From NCBI GenBank assembly GCA_013696915.1, contig JACCXR010000265.1:1-11533 (forward strand): a DNA stretch of 11,533 nucleotides, written 5' to 3'. A program made the translations under genes and the position numbers. The DNA comes from Euzebyaceae bacterium (GTDB lineage: Bacteria; Actinomycetota; Nitriliruptoria; Euzebyales; Egibacteraceae). Below the pieces are notes generated by a model. It saw only the letters and a program-made list of their open reading frames with translations, ran no database searches and was not told the DNA's origin. How positions within the stretch are numbered: position 1 is the first letter of the stretch; each line of letters opens with the position of its first letter. This document shows positions 1 to 6,766 of the stretch, one piece after another.

Positions 1-259
1 CGCACTCGTCCTCGCGGTAGCGGCGCCCTTCGGCCTCGCCGACCTCGCCGTCGGAGTCGGCGTCGATGCGCTGCCGCGCCTGCAGGGCGGGGATCTCCGC
101 CAGGTCGAGCACGTAGTCGATGCGGACCGCGTCCGGGGTCACCGCCAGCCCCGCGTAGGTGTTGGTGGTGAAGTTGCCGAGCGGATGCGCGGACGCGGCG
201 GCGGCCGGCAGCACCAGCAGCGCCGCCAGCACGGCGACGGCAAACAGGCGACGCCTCAC
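1..259 (-). CDS. NicO/HoxN-type nickel/cobalt transporter, N-terminal part (runs off the left edge)
   Basis: The visible 86 residues begin at a GTG whose GTGA overlaps the TGA stop of the upstream TPR gene, so the two are probably translationally coupled. Residues 1-24 form a signal peptide or first membrane segment ending in Ala-Ser-Ala. The predicted mature chain starts with HPLGNFTTN at residue 25, followed by a domain containing DLAEIPALQ. From memory, this opening is characteristic of actinobacterial proteins annotated as nickel transporters (NicO/HoxN/RcnA-like, six or more membrane helices), whose channel part would lie beyond the window. Residues 66-77 match the 12-position EF-hand calcium loop: Asp66, Asp68, Asp70, Gly71, Val73 and Glu77. 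The expected role is movement of Ni2+ or Co2+ across the cytoplasmic membrane. Direction and metal cannot be read from this fragment. The family call rests on the extracytoplasmic N-terminus alone. Confidence 0.72.
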   Translation of the reverse strand, partial: MRRRLFAVAVLAALLVLPAAAASAHPLGNFTTNTYAGLAVTPDAVRIDYVLDLAEIPALQARQRIDADSDGEVGEAEGRRYREDEC

Positions 260-1683
260 CCGGCGGCCGCCCCCAGCGCGTCGAGCTCTGCAGGGACCTC
301 GATCCCGAGCCGGTCGGCGAGCTCGACGGCCTCGTCGGCCAGCGCGAAGGAGAACCAGGGGGTGAGGTCGAACGTTCGCTGAAGGTCTGCGCGCGCGGCC
401 GCGTCGTCTCCGGTCGCGGCACGGACGGCGGCGGCGTGGAACCGCAGAAGCGGGTCCGCGGCGTCGAGCCGCAGGGCCTGGTCGACGTAGGGCAGCGCGG
501 CGGCGCTGTCCCCGGCGCGGTGCAGGGCCCAGGCCAGCGCGTCGGCGGCGAAGACGTTGTCGGGGCGGGCGTCGTGGGCCTGCCGGGCGAGCTCGACGGC
601 CCGCTGGGGGTCGTCCGCGCGGTCGGCTTCGAACAGCGCCATCTCGAGGTCGACGGCCTGCCCGGCGTCCTCCTGGAGCACCGCGACGGCCCGGACGAGG
701 TCGTCGACGTCGGCGGCCTCGTCGGCGCGGCCCTCCAGGGTGAGCAGGTCGCTGCGCAGGACGAGGGCGGCGGGGAGCGGCGCACGGTCGGTCACCTCCC
801 GCAGCATCTCGATCGCGGCGGGGCGGTCGCCGTTGGCGGCGAGGAGGCGCGCGTGCCCGATCGCGGCGGTCGGGAGCCCGGGGTAGAGCCGCTCGGCGCG
901 ATCGTAGGCGGCCTCCGCCTCCGCCAGGTCGCCACGCTTGTAGTGGAGGTCGCCCAGGAGGGCGGCGACACTTGCGACGTCGTAGCCCGCGAGCGCGCCG
1001 GCGGCCAGCGCCTGCTGCATCGCCTGGACGGCGCTCGGCAGGTCGCCGTGGAGTTCCCGCAGGTACGACGTGCGGGCGAGCGCCGGCAGCGCCGGGTTGC
1101 GGTCGAGCATCCGCTGGAGGGTCTCCGCGGCGTCGTCGTAGCGGCCGAGCTCGACCTCGGCGTCCACGACGATGGCGAGCGCCGCCTCGTTCATCGGAAG
1201 CTCGGCGACGGCGTCCCGGCCCAGCTCGAGCGCGGCGTCGAAATCGTGGAGGAGCAGCGCGAGGTTGCCGCGCGCGACCGTCGTGAGGGGGTTGCCGGGG
1301 TCGAGCGCCTCGGCGCGCTCGAAGGCCGTCTCGGCCAGCTGGTAGCGGGCCGGGTCGCCCGTCTCGCCGGCCTGGCGGGAGTAGGCCGCGCCGAGCGCCT
1401 GGAGTGCGCTGAGGTCCTGAGGGTTCTGCTCGATCTGGCGCTCCAGCTGGGCGACGACGTCGGCGGTCGTCTGCGCGGGCGGAGGCGGGGGTGCGGCGGC
1501 GGGGGCCGCGTCGAAGAGCACGAATCGTCCGAGTGCCAGTCCCGCGATCAGCAGGACGACGGCCGCCGTGAGCAGCCGGCGGAACCCGAGCGGGGGGCGG
1601 CTGGCCGCCCCCTGCTCGGAGCCGTGCGACGGACCCGGGTCAGCGCCCGGGTCCGTCGTCGGCCTTCCCATCAGCGTTGCCAT
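256..1683 (-). CDS. Membrane-anchored tetratricopeptide-repeat (TPR) protein
   Basis: 475 residues. A short polar N-terminus is followed by one transmembrane helix at about residues 37-57 and an Ala/Pro-rich linker at about 59-72. The rest is a long array of TPR-like helical pairs up to about residue 455, with recurring pattern residues such as ALxxLGxAY and AxxxYxxAxxLxP. The array resembles NrfG/BTAD-like scaffold domains. The single N-terminal helix predicts an extracytoplasmic TPR domain that would hold partner proteins. It sits 15 bases downstream of the DUF4331 gene and overlaps the transporter start by four bases, so it is the middle gene of a tight operon. The ATG at 1683 is used; an in-frame ATG at 1671 is possible, and neither has a strong Shine-Dalgarno (only AGGGC overlapping the previous stop). 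The role as assembly or regulatory partner of the transporter or DUF4331 protein is inference from context. Confidence 0.85.
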   Translation of the reverse strand: MATLMGRPTTDPGADPGPSHGSEQGAASRPPLGFRRLLTAAVVLLIAGLALGRFVLFDAAPAAAPPPPPAQTTADVVAQLERQIEQNPQDLSALQALGAAYSRQAGETGDPARYQLAETAFERAEALDPGNPLTTVARGNLALLLHDFDAALELGRDAVAELPMNEAALAIVVDAEVELGRYDDAAETLQRMLDRNPALPALARTSYLRELHGDLPSAVQAMQQALAAGALAGYDVASVAALLGDLHYKRGDLAEAEAAYDRAERLYPGLPTAAIGHARLLAANGDRPAAIEMLREVTDRAPLPAALVLRSDLLTLEGRADEAADVDDLVRAVAVLQEDAGQAVDLEMALFEADRADDPQRAVELARQAHDARPDNVFAADALAWALHRAGDSAAALPYVDQALRLDAADPLLRFHAAAVRAATGDDAAARADLQRTFDLTPWFSFALADEAVELADRLGIEVPAELDALGAAAG

Positions 1684-1698
1684 GGGGGTGGGGCTGCC

Positions 1699-3189
1699 CT
1701 ACTCGCCGCTCGGGACGTCGTAGCCCGAGTGCGGGTGCGGGATGTACGGGAAGCTCGTCAGGTACGGCAGGTCGTTGCCCCGCGCGCCGTCGGCGAGCTG
1801 GTTGTTCGGTGCGACGTCGAACTCCGGGGTGAACGGCGTGGCGCCGGCGACCGCGCGGAGCGCGATGTCGACCACGTCGTCGTTCAGTCGACGGCCGTTG
1901 GGATGGCCGTCGGCCTCGCCGCCGAGCAGCCCGAGGGGATTCTGCTCGTTCGGGTCGGTCCCGGTCGGCGGGACCGCGGTGTTGAGCCGCAGCATCTCGG
2001 ACGGCTGGCCGCCGCCGGTGTCGCCGAAGGTCGTGTTGTTGTTGAGGTTGCAGGCGTCACCGGAGCAGCCGTTGAAGCCCTCCGGGAAGGCGATGCCCGT
2101 GAGGAAGATCGCGACGAGGTCGTCGCGCGGCGTCGGGGGGACCTCCACGCCGGGATAGAGCACGGGGAGCAGCTGGGCGAGCTCCGGGTCCTGGACCAGC
2201 GGGATGCTGCCGTCCTCGGTGGAGAGGGTGGCGACGTCGTCGCGCGGGGCCAGGGAGTTGAACGCGTCCTTGAGGCCGAGCGGAATGACGACCTCGTTCA
2301 CGAGCGGGTTGCCCAGCCGCGAGACCTGGATGAACGGGCCCGTGGCCATCGGCATGGCGCCGTTGTTGCCGGCGAACACGCGCACCTTGCGGCGGTACGT
2401 CGTGGAGTAGACGCCGATGATCGGCTCGTCCTCGCTCTCGACGAGGTAGCTGGTGGGCACCTTCAGCGCGATCGAGTGGACGTTGAAGCCGTCGGTCGTG
2501 TTGACGCCGTCGGCCACGGGGAGCGGGATCACGTGCGCCTCGTTGAACGGGCGGAGCCCGCCGAGGTCGAAGATGGAGCCGAGGTCGACCGCGAACGCCT
2601 CATCGCGCTGGCCGGCGAAGACGGTGATGCTCTCCGGCAGCTCCATGATGGCGGCCTCGGCGAGGGCCGGGTAGTCCGGCGTCGACCGCGGGCCGACGTT
2701 GTTCGGCGGGACCGGGAGGTCGGTGCCGAGGACCGTGCGCTGACCGTCCTTGACGACCGCGACGGTGTAGGTCTGGTGCAGGTTGAAGTTCTCGTCGTCC
2801 AGGGACTCGATCGGCCCGGTGGCGTAGAGGAACGTGTCGGGGTTGCGGACGTTGGTCGTGAATCTGAACTCGAACTTCACGTCGTCGACCGCGTCGCCGT
2901 CGTTGTCGATGTTGATCTCGTAGAGGACGTCCTCGCCGAAGTTGTAGAAGTTCGGGCCCCCGGCGGGGTTCTCGAACGGGATCCAGTTCGAGATCAGCGT
3001 CACCGTGTCGGGGTCGTCGGGGCTCACGAACGCGTAGACGTCCGTGTTGTCGGCGACCGGGTCTTCGGTGATCAGCGGAGCTTCACGGTGGCTCGAGGCG
3101 TCTGCCGTCACCAGGAGCGACAGCAGCAGCGCTGCGGCCAGCCCCGAGGCGAGCAGCACACGCGCGGTGTGCGGACGGGCGATGGTCAT
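1699..3189 (-). CDS. Secreted DUF4331 family protein
   Basis: 496 residues from the ATG at 3189. I chose this start over an in-frame ATG at 3252 because GGAGG lies six bases upstream and a clean signal peptide follows (residues 1-31, hydrophobic 10-28, cleavage site Ala-Asp-Ala). The mature chain would start SSHREAPLI and continue with the DUF4331 hallmarks DPVADNTDVYAF, PFENPAGGPNFY and YEINIDNDGD (an acidic, possibly calcium-binding loop). The C-terminal part has SEMLRLNTAVPPT and a conserved-looking pair of cysteines in CSGDAC that could form a disulfide. Length is usual for the family. The biochemical function of DUF4331 is not known to me. With cleavage after Ala31, Ser-Ser-His at the free N-terminus would be an ATCUN Cu(II)/Ni(II) site. 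It lies 59 bases downstream of the CW_binding_2 gene and 15 bases upstream of the TPR gene. Confidence 0.9.
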   Translation of the reverse strand: MTIARPHTARVLLASGLAAALLLSLLVTADASSHREAPLITEDPVADNTDVYAFVSPDDPDTVTLISNWIPFENPAGGPNFYNFGEDVLYEINIDNDGDAVDDVKFEFRFTTNVRNPDTFLYATGPIESLDDENFNLHQTYTVAVVKDGQRTVLGTDLPVPPNNVGPRSTPDYPALAEAAIMELPESITVFAGQRDEAFAVDLGSIFDLGGLRPFNEAHVIPLPVADGVNTTDGFNVHSIALKVPTSYLVESEDEPIIGVYSTTYRRKVRVFAGNNGAMPMATGPFIQVSRLGNPLVNEVVIPLGLKDAFNSLAPRDDVATLSTEDGSIPLVQDPELAQLLPVLYPGVEVPPTPRDDLVAIFLTGIAFPEGFNGCSGDACNLNNNTTFGDTGGGQPSEMLRLNTAVPPTGTDPNEQNPLGLLGGEADGHPNGRRLNDDVVDIALRAVAGATPFTPEFDVAPNNQLADGARGNDLPYLTSFPYIPHPHSGYDVPSGE

Positions 3190-3248
3190 GGAGTTCCTCC
3201 CAGTCGGGGCATGCGGGCCGTGCGTGCGGGTGCGGGGGTCGTGCAGGC

Positions 3249-4319
3249 TCATTCGTTGCCCACCACGTCGGACGCCGCGTCACACGCGCCGTCGGTCGTG
3301 AAGGGGCCGCAGACGAGCGCGATGCGCCCATCGGCGTCGTCGAGGAACTCGGCGGTCTCCGGCGGCAGGTTGTCGCCGTTGGCCAGCACGAGCGGGGCTC
3401 CTTCGCCCGCAGCCTGGACGGCCGCGGAGAAGCCGGACGCCCATGCGTCGTCGCTCTGACCCTCGATGAGCAGCACGCGGTCGCCGTCCCCGGCTGAGGA
3501 GAAGCTGGCCCCGACGTTCATCCGGACCGCGGTGGCGAAGCGGTTCGGTCCGGCCAGGCGGGTGACGCCGCCCTCGGCGTCCTTCGCCTCGAGGATGGCC
3601 TCGATCTCGGCGACCACGCCGGCGCTGACGGCCTCGGTGCCGCCGGCCACGTTCACGAACTCAACGGCGGAGCCGGTGAGGTACTCGCGGGTCGTCTCGG
3701 TCAAGCGCCCCGACTCGGTGAAGAGCACCGGCATGTTCGTCGAGGCGGTGAAGGCCCCCGTGACGAGCGAGTCGGCGAAGGCCTGGGTCGGGTCGTTGCC
3801 GGCGTACGCGCGGGCGACGACGACCTGGGTCGTGACGGGAAAGACGGTGTTCGCGACGGCGATCGCCGTCTCGATGCGGGTCGGGCCGGACACGCGGTTG
3901 ACGGTGAAGCCGGCCGTCTCGAGCGTCGTCTGGACGGTCGCGGAGACCGCGTCCTCGCCACCGAGGATGTGGACGGTGCGAGTGCCGAGACGCGTCAGTT
4001 CCGCGGCGGCGCGGGGGTCGAGGGCGCTGCTGGCGGTCAACAGCAACGGGGCGTTCAGCCGTCCCTGGGCGGAGCCCGACGAAAGGGAGTCGGCGAACAG
4101 GTCGTCGCGGGCGAGGAGCGCCGTGGGGGCGCTGCCGTCCGCGAAGGTGAATTGGCTCCAGGCGAGGGCGGCTTCGACGTTGTCCGCCGCCTCGAGCCTG
4201 TGGGTGGTGTCTGCGGACGCGATGCCGGCGAGCGGCGAGAGCGCGACAGACGCCGAGAGCGCTGATGCGAGTGCGATCAGACGCGCCGACCCTCTCAGGG
4301 GCCGGAGTGCCTCGGTCAT
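3249..4319 (-). CDS. Secreted CW_binding_2 (cell wall-binding repeat 2) protein
   Basis: 356 residues with an N-terminal signal peptide (residues 1-36, ending Ala-Ser-Ala) and little besides three successive CW_binding_2 (Pfam PF04122-like) repeats. Repeat 1 covers about 41-135, with FADSLSSG and the closing HILGGEDAVS. Repeat 2 covers about 141-240, with RVSGPTRIETA, FADSLVTG and VAGGTEAVS. Repeat 3 covers about 253-345, with RLAGPNRFATA. In known families these repeats attach proteins to anionic wall polymers. Repeat 1 is degenerate at the usual dR..TA position, and repeat 3 ends in a Cys pair (337 and 346). No separate catalytic or ligand domain is visible, so it may be a structural wall protein. 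The ATG start is supported by GGAGG five bases upstream. It is the first gene of the minus-strand operon and is divergent from the gene at 4596. Confidence 0.88.
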   Translation of the reverse strand: MTEALRPLRGSARLIALASALSASVALSPLAGIASADTTHRLEAADNVEAALAWSQFTFADGSAPTALLARDDLFADSLSSGSAQGRLNAPLLLTASSALDPRAAAELTRLGTRTVHILGGEDAVSATVQTTLETAGFTVNRVSGPTRIETAIAVANTVFPVTTQVVVARAYAGNDPTQAFADSLVTGAFTASTNMPVLFTESGRLTETTREYLTGSAVEFVNVAGGTEAVSAGVVAEIEAILEAKDAEGGVTRLAGPNRFATAVRMNVGASFSSAGDGDRVLLIEGQSDDAWASGFSAAVQAAGEGAPLVLANGDNLPPETAEFLDDADGRIALVCGPFTTDGACDAASDVVGNE

Positions 4320-4440
4320 GCGGGCCTCCTATTCGGGATGAGGTGCCCCAGCAGACCCACGAGACCGGCGATCCCGGCTCGTGCCCCCTGGGTGACACGG
4401 TGGTGCCAACCCCCCGCGCATCGAGCACCAAACTTGCCGG

Positions 4441-4462
4441 GCGGTAGCACCGAACCTACCGC
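4441..4462. promoter_or_regulatory. Perfect 22-bp dyad, likely operator in the divergent region
   Basis: GCGGTAG-N8-CTACCGC is a perfect inverted repeat with 7-bp arms, in the middle of the 276-base region between the minus-strand operon and the gene at 4596. The core AGCACCGAACCT (4446-4457) has a direct near-copy AGCACCAAACTT exactly 22 bases away (4424-4435). It also has an inverted near-copy GGTTCGGCGC at 4467-4476. Spacing of two helical turns suits cooperative binding by a dimeric regulator. I cannot name the regulator and no regulator gene is in the window. Confidence 0.5.
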
Positions 4463-4503
4463 GAGTGGTTCGGCGCCGCGGCGCTCGCCGGATGGGTCGG
4501 TTT

Positions 4504-4524
4504 TCCCGCGGGGCGTCCGCGGGA
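4504..4524. promoter_or_regulatory. Second inverted repeat upstream of the gene at 4596
   Basis: TCCCGCGG-N5-CCGCGGGA has perfect 8-bp arms and ends 71 bases before the ATG at 4596. It is not followed by a T-tract on either strand, so it reads more like an operator or leader hairpin than a terminator. In GC-rich DNA some such repeats occur by chance. Confidence 0.3.
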
Positions 4525-4595
4525 CAAGCGCCTGGGACAATCTCCGGGGCCCGCGGTCCGCCCGCCCCCGCAAACGCCCGTCCAGGAGGACTCCC

Positions 4596-5480
4596 ATGGC
4601 ACGTTCCGGTATCTCCAGCCGCTGGTTGGGCGTGGTCGCGCTGTTGGGGGTGCTCGCCCTCGGACTCGGCGGCGGGTATCTCATCGCACGGACGTCCGCC
4701 GGCGGCGGTGACGAGCCGGACGGGCTGGACGTCGGCGATGCCCGGACCGACGAGCCCGACCCCACCACGACGGCCACCGAGGAGACGACGCCCGTTCCCG
4801 AGGCGGTCGCCGCCGACGCCCGCGCGGCCGTCGAGGGGTTCCTCGACGCCGAGATCGAGCGCGACTTCGACGCGTCGTGGAGCTACCTCACCGCCGACGA
4901 CCAGGAAGAGCTCGGACCGCCGGCTCAGTGGGTCAACGAGCATGCGAACTTCCCGCCGATCGAGGGCTACGAGATCGTCGAGGTCCGAGAGCGGGAAGGC
5001 CGCGTCGAGACCGTCACCGAACTGCAGCTGGACTCGGGCCTGAACGAGTTCACCGGACTGGTGCCCGCCCGGGCGGAAGGCATCTGGGTGACCACCGAGG
5101 AGGGCGACGGCTGGCGCGTCGAGTTCACCGAGAGCGTCCTGCGGCCCCGGTACCCCTCCGCGGAGGATGCGCCGGCTGCCGCCGCCGAGTGGGCCCGCGC
5201 CCAGCAGGCGTGCGAGGACCCGCAACCGGCCCACGACGGTCCCCTCTACGGCCTGCCCGTCCTCGCGTTGGAGCTGTGCGGCAGCGAGGGCGACGTCGGG
5301 GCGGGGGGCGTCGCCGACCTGCGGGAGGGCGAGGAGTCCTCGGCCTTCGTGAGCGCCTTCGGGCCGGAGGTCTTCGGCTGGGCGCGGGTCGTGCCGATCA
5401 CGGGCCCGGTGCCGATCCGGGTGGTCCTCGCCCCGATCGACGACCAGTGGGAGGTCATCGGGGTGCTCCGCGACGAGTGA
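4596..5480 (+). CDS. Membrane-anchored extracytoplasmic protein with NTF2-like domain, function unknown
   Basis: 294 residues from the ATG at 4596, chosen because AGGAGGA ends five bases upstream and a transmembrane segment (about residues 10-31) follows directly. The same frame is open upstream but carries no convincing start. There is no lipobox cysteine, so it is a single-pass anchored protein. An acidic Thr/Pro linker (about 38-70) leads to a region at about 75-182 with the feel of an NTF2/SnoaL-type fold: AAVEGFLDAEIERDFDASW, then alternating strands ending DGWRVEF. A second segment at 190-294 has cysteines 206 and 228 that could pair, and ends in beta-strand-like sequence (IRVVLAP, WEVIGVL). 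I do not recognise a specific family. Such domains on actinobacterial anchored proteins are usually non-catalytic or ligand-binding. It is divergent from the CW_binding_2 gene and may share the regulatory dyad with it. Confidence 0.75.
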   Translation: MARSGISSRWLGVVALLGVLALGLGGGYLIARTSAGGGDEPDGLDVGDARTDEPDPTTTATEETTPVPEAVAADARAAVEGFLDAEIERDFDASWSYLTADDQEELGPPAQWVNEHANFPPIEGYEIVEVREREGRVETVTELQLDSGLNEFTGLVPARAEGIWVTTEEGDGWRVEFTESVLRPRYPSAEDAPAAAAEWARAQQACEDPQPAHDGPLYGLPVLALELCGSEGDVGAGGVADLREGEESSAFVSAFGPEVFGWARVVPITGPVPIRVVLAPIDDQWEVIGVLRDE

Positions 5481-5602
5481 GCGCGGCGGGCGGCGCTCGC
5501 GCTCCGTTGCGCACGCGGGCCGATTGGGGGCGCGCTCGGCGCGAGCAGCGGGGTCAGCCTCGGCTGCGAGCCTCGGCGGTGGATTCTGCCGGATGCGGCA
5601 CA

Positions 5603-5623
5603 GACCACCGCTGAGGGGTGGTC
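5603..5623 (+). terminator. Possible hairpin terminator after the gene at 4596
   Basis: GACCACC-N7-GGTGGTC forms a perfect 7-bp stem with a 7-base loop, about 120 bases after the stop at 5480 and before the promoter of the next gene. No T-tract follows, which is common for GC-rich actinobacterial terminators but weakens the call. The rest of 5481-5697 holds only small GC-rich dyads and a direct repeat of GCCTCGGC (5557 and 5570), with no supportable gene. Confidence 0.35.
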
Positions 5624-5697
5624 CACCGTTGGCCCGGACCGCGGCCGCCCATGGCGTCCGCTGGCGGGTTTGCGTCGCTTCTTGCGTGATCGTGACC

Positions 5698-5709
5698 TAG
5701 CCTGGCGCC
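5698..5709 (+). promoter_or_regulatory. Leaderless-type -10 element of the 79-residue gene
   Basis: TAGCCT fits the actinobacterial -10 pattern TANNNT and is followed by GGCGCC and then the GTG start at 5710. The expected transcription start, about seven bases after the -10, coincides with the start codon, and there is no Shine-Dalgarno sequence. The same TAG(C/G)CTGGC(G/A)CC string occurs at 7178 and 8136. No clear -35 is visible. Confidence 0.55.
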
Positions 5710-5949
5710 GTGGACGCGCTGCGGGAACGCCTCGGCCGGTGGATGGTGCACAGCCCGTGGCAGTTCAGCGCCGCGGTGGGGACCCTGCTGGGCGGGGTCA
5801 ACGGGGTCGCGGCCTTCGCCGGGGGGGAGTCCGCCGGCGCGAGCGCCGTCGCGGCGCTGGCCGTGGCGGCCGTGTCCGCTGTGCTCTGGCGGCTCCTGTG
5901 GTGGCGCGTGGCCGGCCCGTCCCGCTCCTCGGAGGACGGCCGTGCCTGA
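5710..5949 (+). CDS. Small two-helix membrane protein, hypothetical
   Basis: 79 residues, GTG start, no ribosome binding site, apparently leaderless from the promoter at 5698. An amphipathic N-terminus (DALRERLGRWM) precedes two hydrophobic segments at about residues 17-37 and 44-64. The second ends in a Trp/Arg-rich boundary (WRLLWWR), and the tail is polar. This predicts a helical hairpin in the cytoplasmic membrane. I recognise no family. The following thioesterase gene starts 15 bases after the stop, so they may be co-transcribed. Confidence 0.6.
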   Translation: MDALRERLGRWMVHSPWQFSAAVGTLLGGVNGVAAFAGGESAGASAVAALAVAAVSAVLWRLLWWRVAGPSRSSEDGRA

Positions 5950-5964
5950 CCCGCACCGCCGGGT

Positions 5965-6462
5965 GTGACCGACAACGGACCGCCGGCGGACCGGCCGCGC
6001 TGGCCGGCTGAGCTGGCCGCGGTGCACGACGAGCTCGATGCGCTGTTCCGGACCACGCCGCTGCTCGCCCTGCTCGGCGTGACGCTTCTCGACTGGGGTC
6101 CCGGCTGGGCCCGGACGCGGCTGGAGACCGTCGACACCCACGCGAACCTCGCGGGCAGCGTCCACGGCGGCGTGCTCTTCGCGCTCGCCGACGCCGCCTT
6201 CGAGGTGGCCTGCAACGCCTACGGACGCCGGGCCGTGGCGCTCGAGACCACCTGCCACTACTCCGCCCCCGCGCCTCTCGGCGCGTCCCTGGTCGCCGAC
6301 GCGGCCGAGGTGAGCCGCTCGCACCGGACCGCGTCGTACCGACTGGAGGTCCGAACGGAGGACGGCGGGCTCTGCGCCGCCTATCTCGCTCTCGCGTACC
6401 GCACGTCGCGCTGGCACGTCGACTCGTCCCGCCTGCCCGAGCAGTGGCGGTCGGCCTTCTGA
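5965..6462 (+). CDS. PaaI-family hotdog-fold acyl-CoA thioesterase
   Basis: 165 residues with the PaaI-type hotdog signature: HGG at 67-69, then LFALADAAFEVACN (71-84). Asp76 is at the usual catalytic position and Asn84 near the substrate site. The strands that follow (ALETTCHYSAPAPLGASLVADA, then SYRLEV) complete the fold, and length is near the family norm of 140-165. Members hydrolyse acyl- or aryl-CoA thioesters in the cytosol and often act as housekeeping enzymes releasing CoA. The substrate cannot be told from sequence, and there are no phenylacetate genes nearby, so I do not assign paaI. The GTG start at 5965 has no good Shine-Dalgarno and lies 15 bases after the preceding gene. Confidence 0.85.
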   Translation: MTDNGPPADRPRWPAELAAVHDELDALFRTTPLLALLGVTLLDWGPGWARTRLETVDTHANLAGSVHGGVLFALADAAFEVACNAYGRRAVALETTCHYSAPAPLGASLVADAAEVSRSHRTASYRLEVRTEDGGLCAAYLALAYRTSRWHVDSSRLPEQWRSAF

Positions 6463-6479
6463 GCGGCCCGACCGCATCC

Positions 6480-6497
6480 GGTATCATCGCGGTATCA
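6480..6497 (+). promoter_or_regulatory. Toxin-antitoxin promoter with direct-repeat operator
   Basis: GGTATCA occurs twice (6480-6486 and 6491-6497) with an 11-bp period, one helical turn, as expected for binding by a ribbon-helix-helix antitoxin. TATCAT (6482-6487) matches the -10 consensus at five of six positions and lies within the first repeat. The Shine-Dalgarno GGGGAGGG follows at 6505-6512, five bases from the antitoxin ATG. Autorepression by the toxin-antitoxin complex is inferred from family behaviour. Confidence 0.6.
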
Positions 6498-6516
6498 CCT
6501 AACTGGGGAGGGCCTC

Positions 6517-6723
6517 ATGGCCATGACCATCCGGCTGACGGCAGAGCAGGAGTCTCGACTGCAAGCGCTCGCCACAGCGCATCACGCGCCCAAGGCAACG
6601 ATCTTGAAGCAGGCGCTGGACGAGAAGTTCGAGCGGGAGGCGCACCGCACGCGCGTCCGGGAAGCCGCGGAGTTCTTCCGCCAGCGCGACACGTCCCTGC
6701 TGGAACGGCTTGCCGACGCCTGA
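6517..6723 (+). CDS. Ribbon-helix-helix antitoxin
   Basis: 68 residues. The N-terminal MTIRLTAEQESRLQALA has the beta-strand plus helix of ribbon-helix-helix (CopG/VapB/RelB-like) DNA-binding antitoxins, followed by a second helix (KATILKQALDEKFERE, about 26-41). The charged C-terminal tail (about 44-68) is the expected toxin-binding part. It lies 43 bases upstream of a Doc-type toxin and has its own promoter with a repeated operator. A second in-frame ATG two codons downstream is an alternative start. Function by family: neutralise Doc and autorepress the operon. Confidence 0.85.
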   Translation: MAMTIRLTAEQESRLQALATAHHAPKATILKQALDEKFEREAHRTRVREAAEFFRQRDTSLLERLADA

Positions 6724-6766
6724 CCGCGTCCGCCTCCGCCTCCGCCGGCACCGGTGGTAGCCCGAC

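Noticed and set aside
3190..3252. Longer start for the DUF4331 protein at 3252
   Set aside because: It would add 21 polar residues before a clean signal peptide and overlap the previous stop, whereas the ATG at 3189 has an ideal GGAGG spacing.
436..3459. 1007-residue plus-strand open frame
   Set aside because: It lies antisense to the TPR and DUF4331 genes, is Arg/Val/Gly/Glu-rich without any domain, and is the expected shadow of high GC codon usage.
4320..4463. Riboswitch (ydaO or GEMM type) in the leader of the CW_binding_2 gene
   Set aside because: A CACGAG/CTCGTG stem is present (4358-4383), but I could not match the conserved core of any riboswitch class I know.
4338..4595. N-terminal extension of the gene at 4596
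   Set aside because: The frame is open but Arg/Pro-rich with no start signal, whereas the ATG at 4596 has AGGAGGA and begins a membrane segment.
5534..5546. GCTCG-GCG-CGAGC mini-hairpin
   Set aside because: A 5-bp stem with a 3-base loop is expected by chance at this GC content and has no positional support.
6729..6746. CGCCTC-type short repeats between antitoxin and toxin
   Set aside because: Low-complexity run of a few units, too short and imperfect to call a regulatory or structural repeat.
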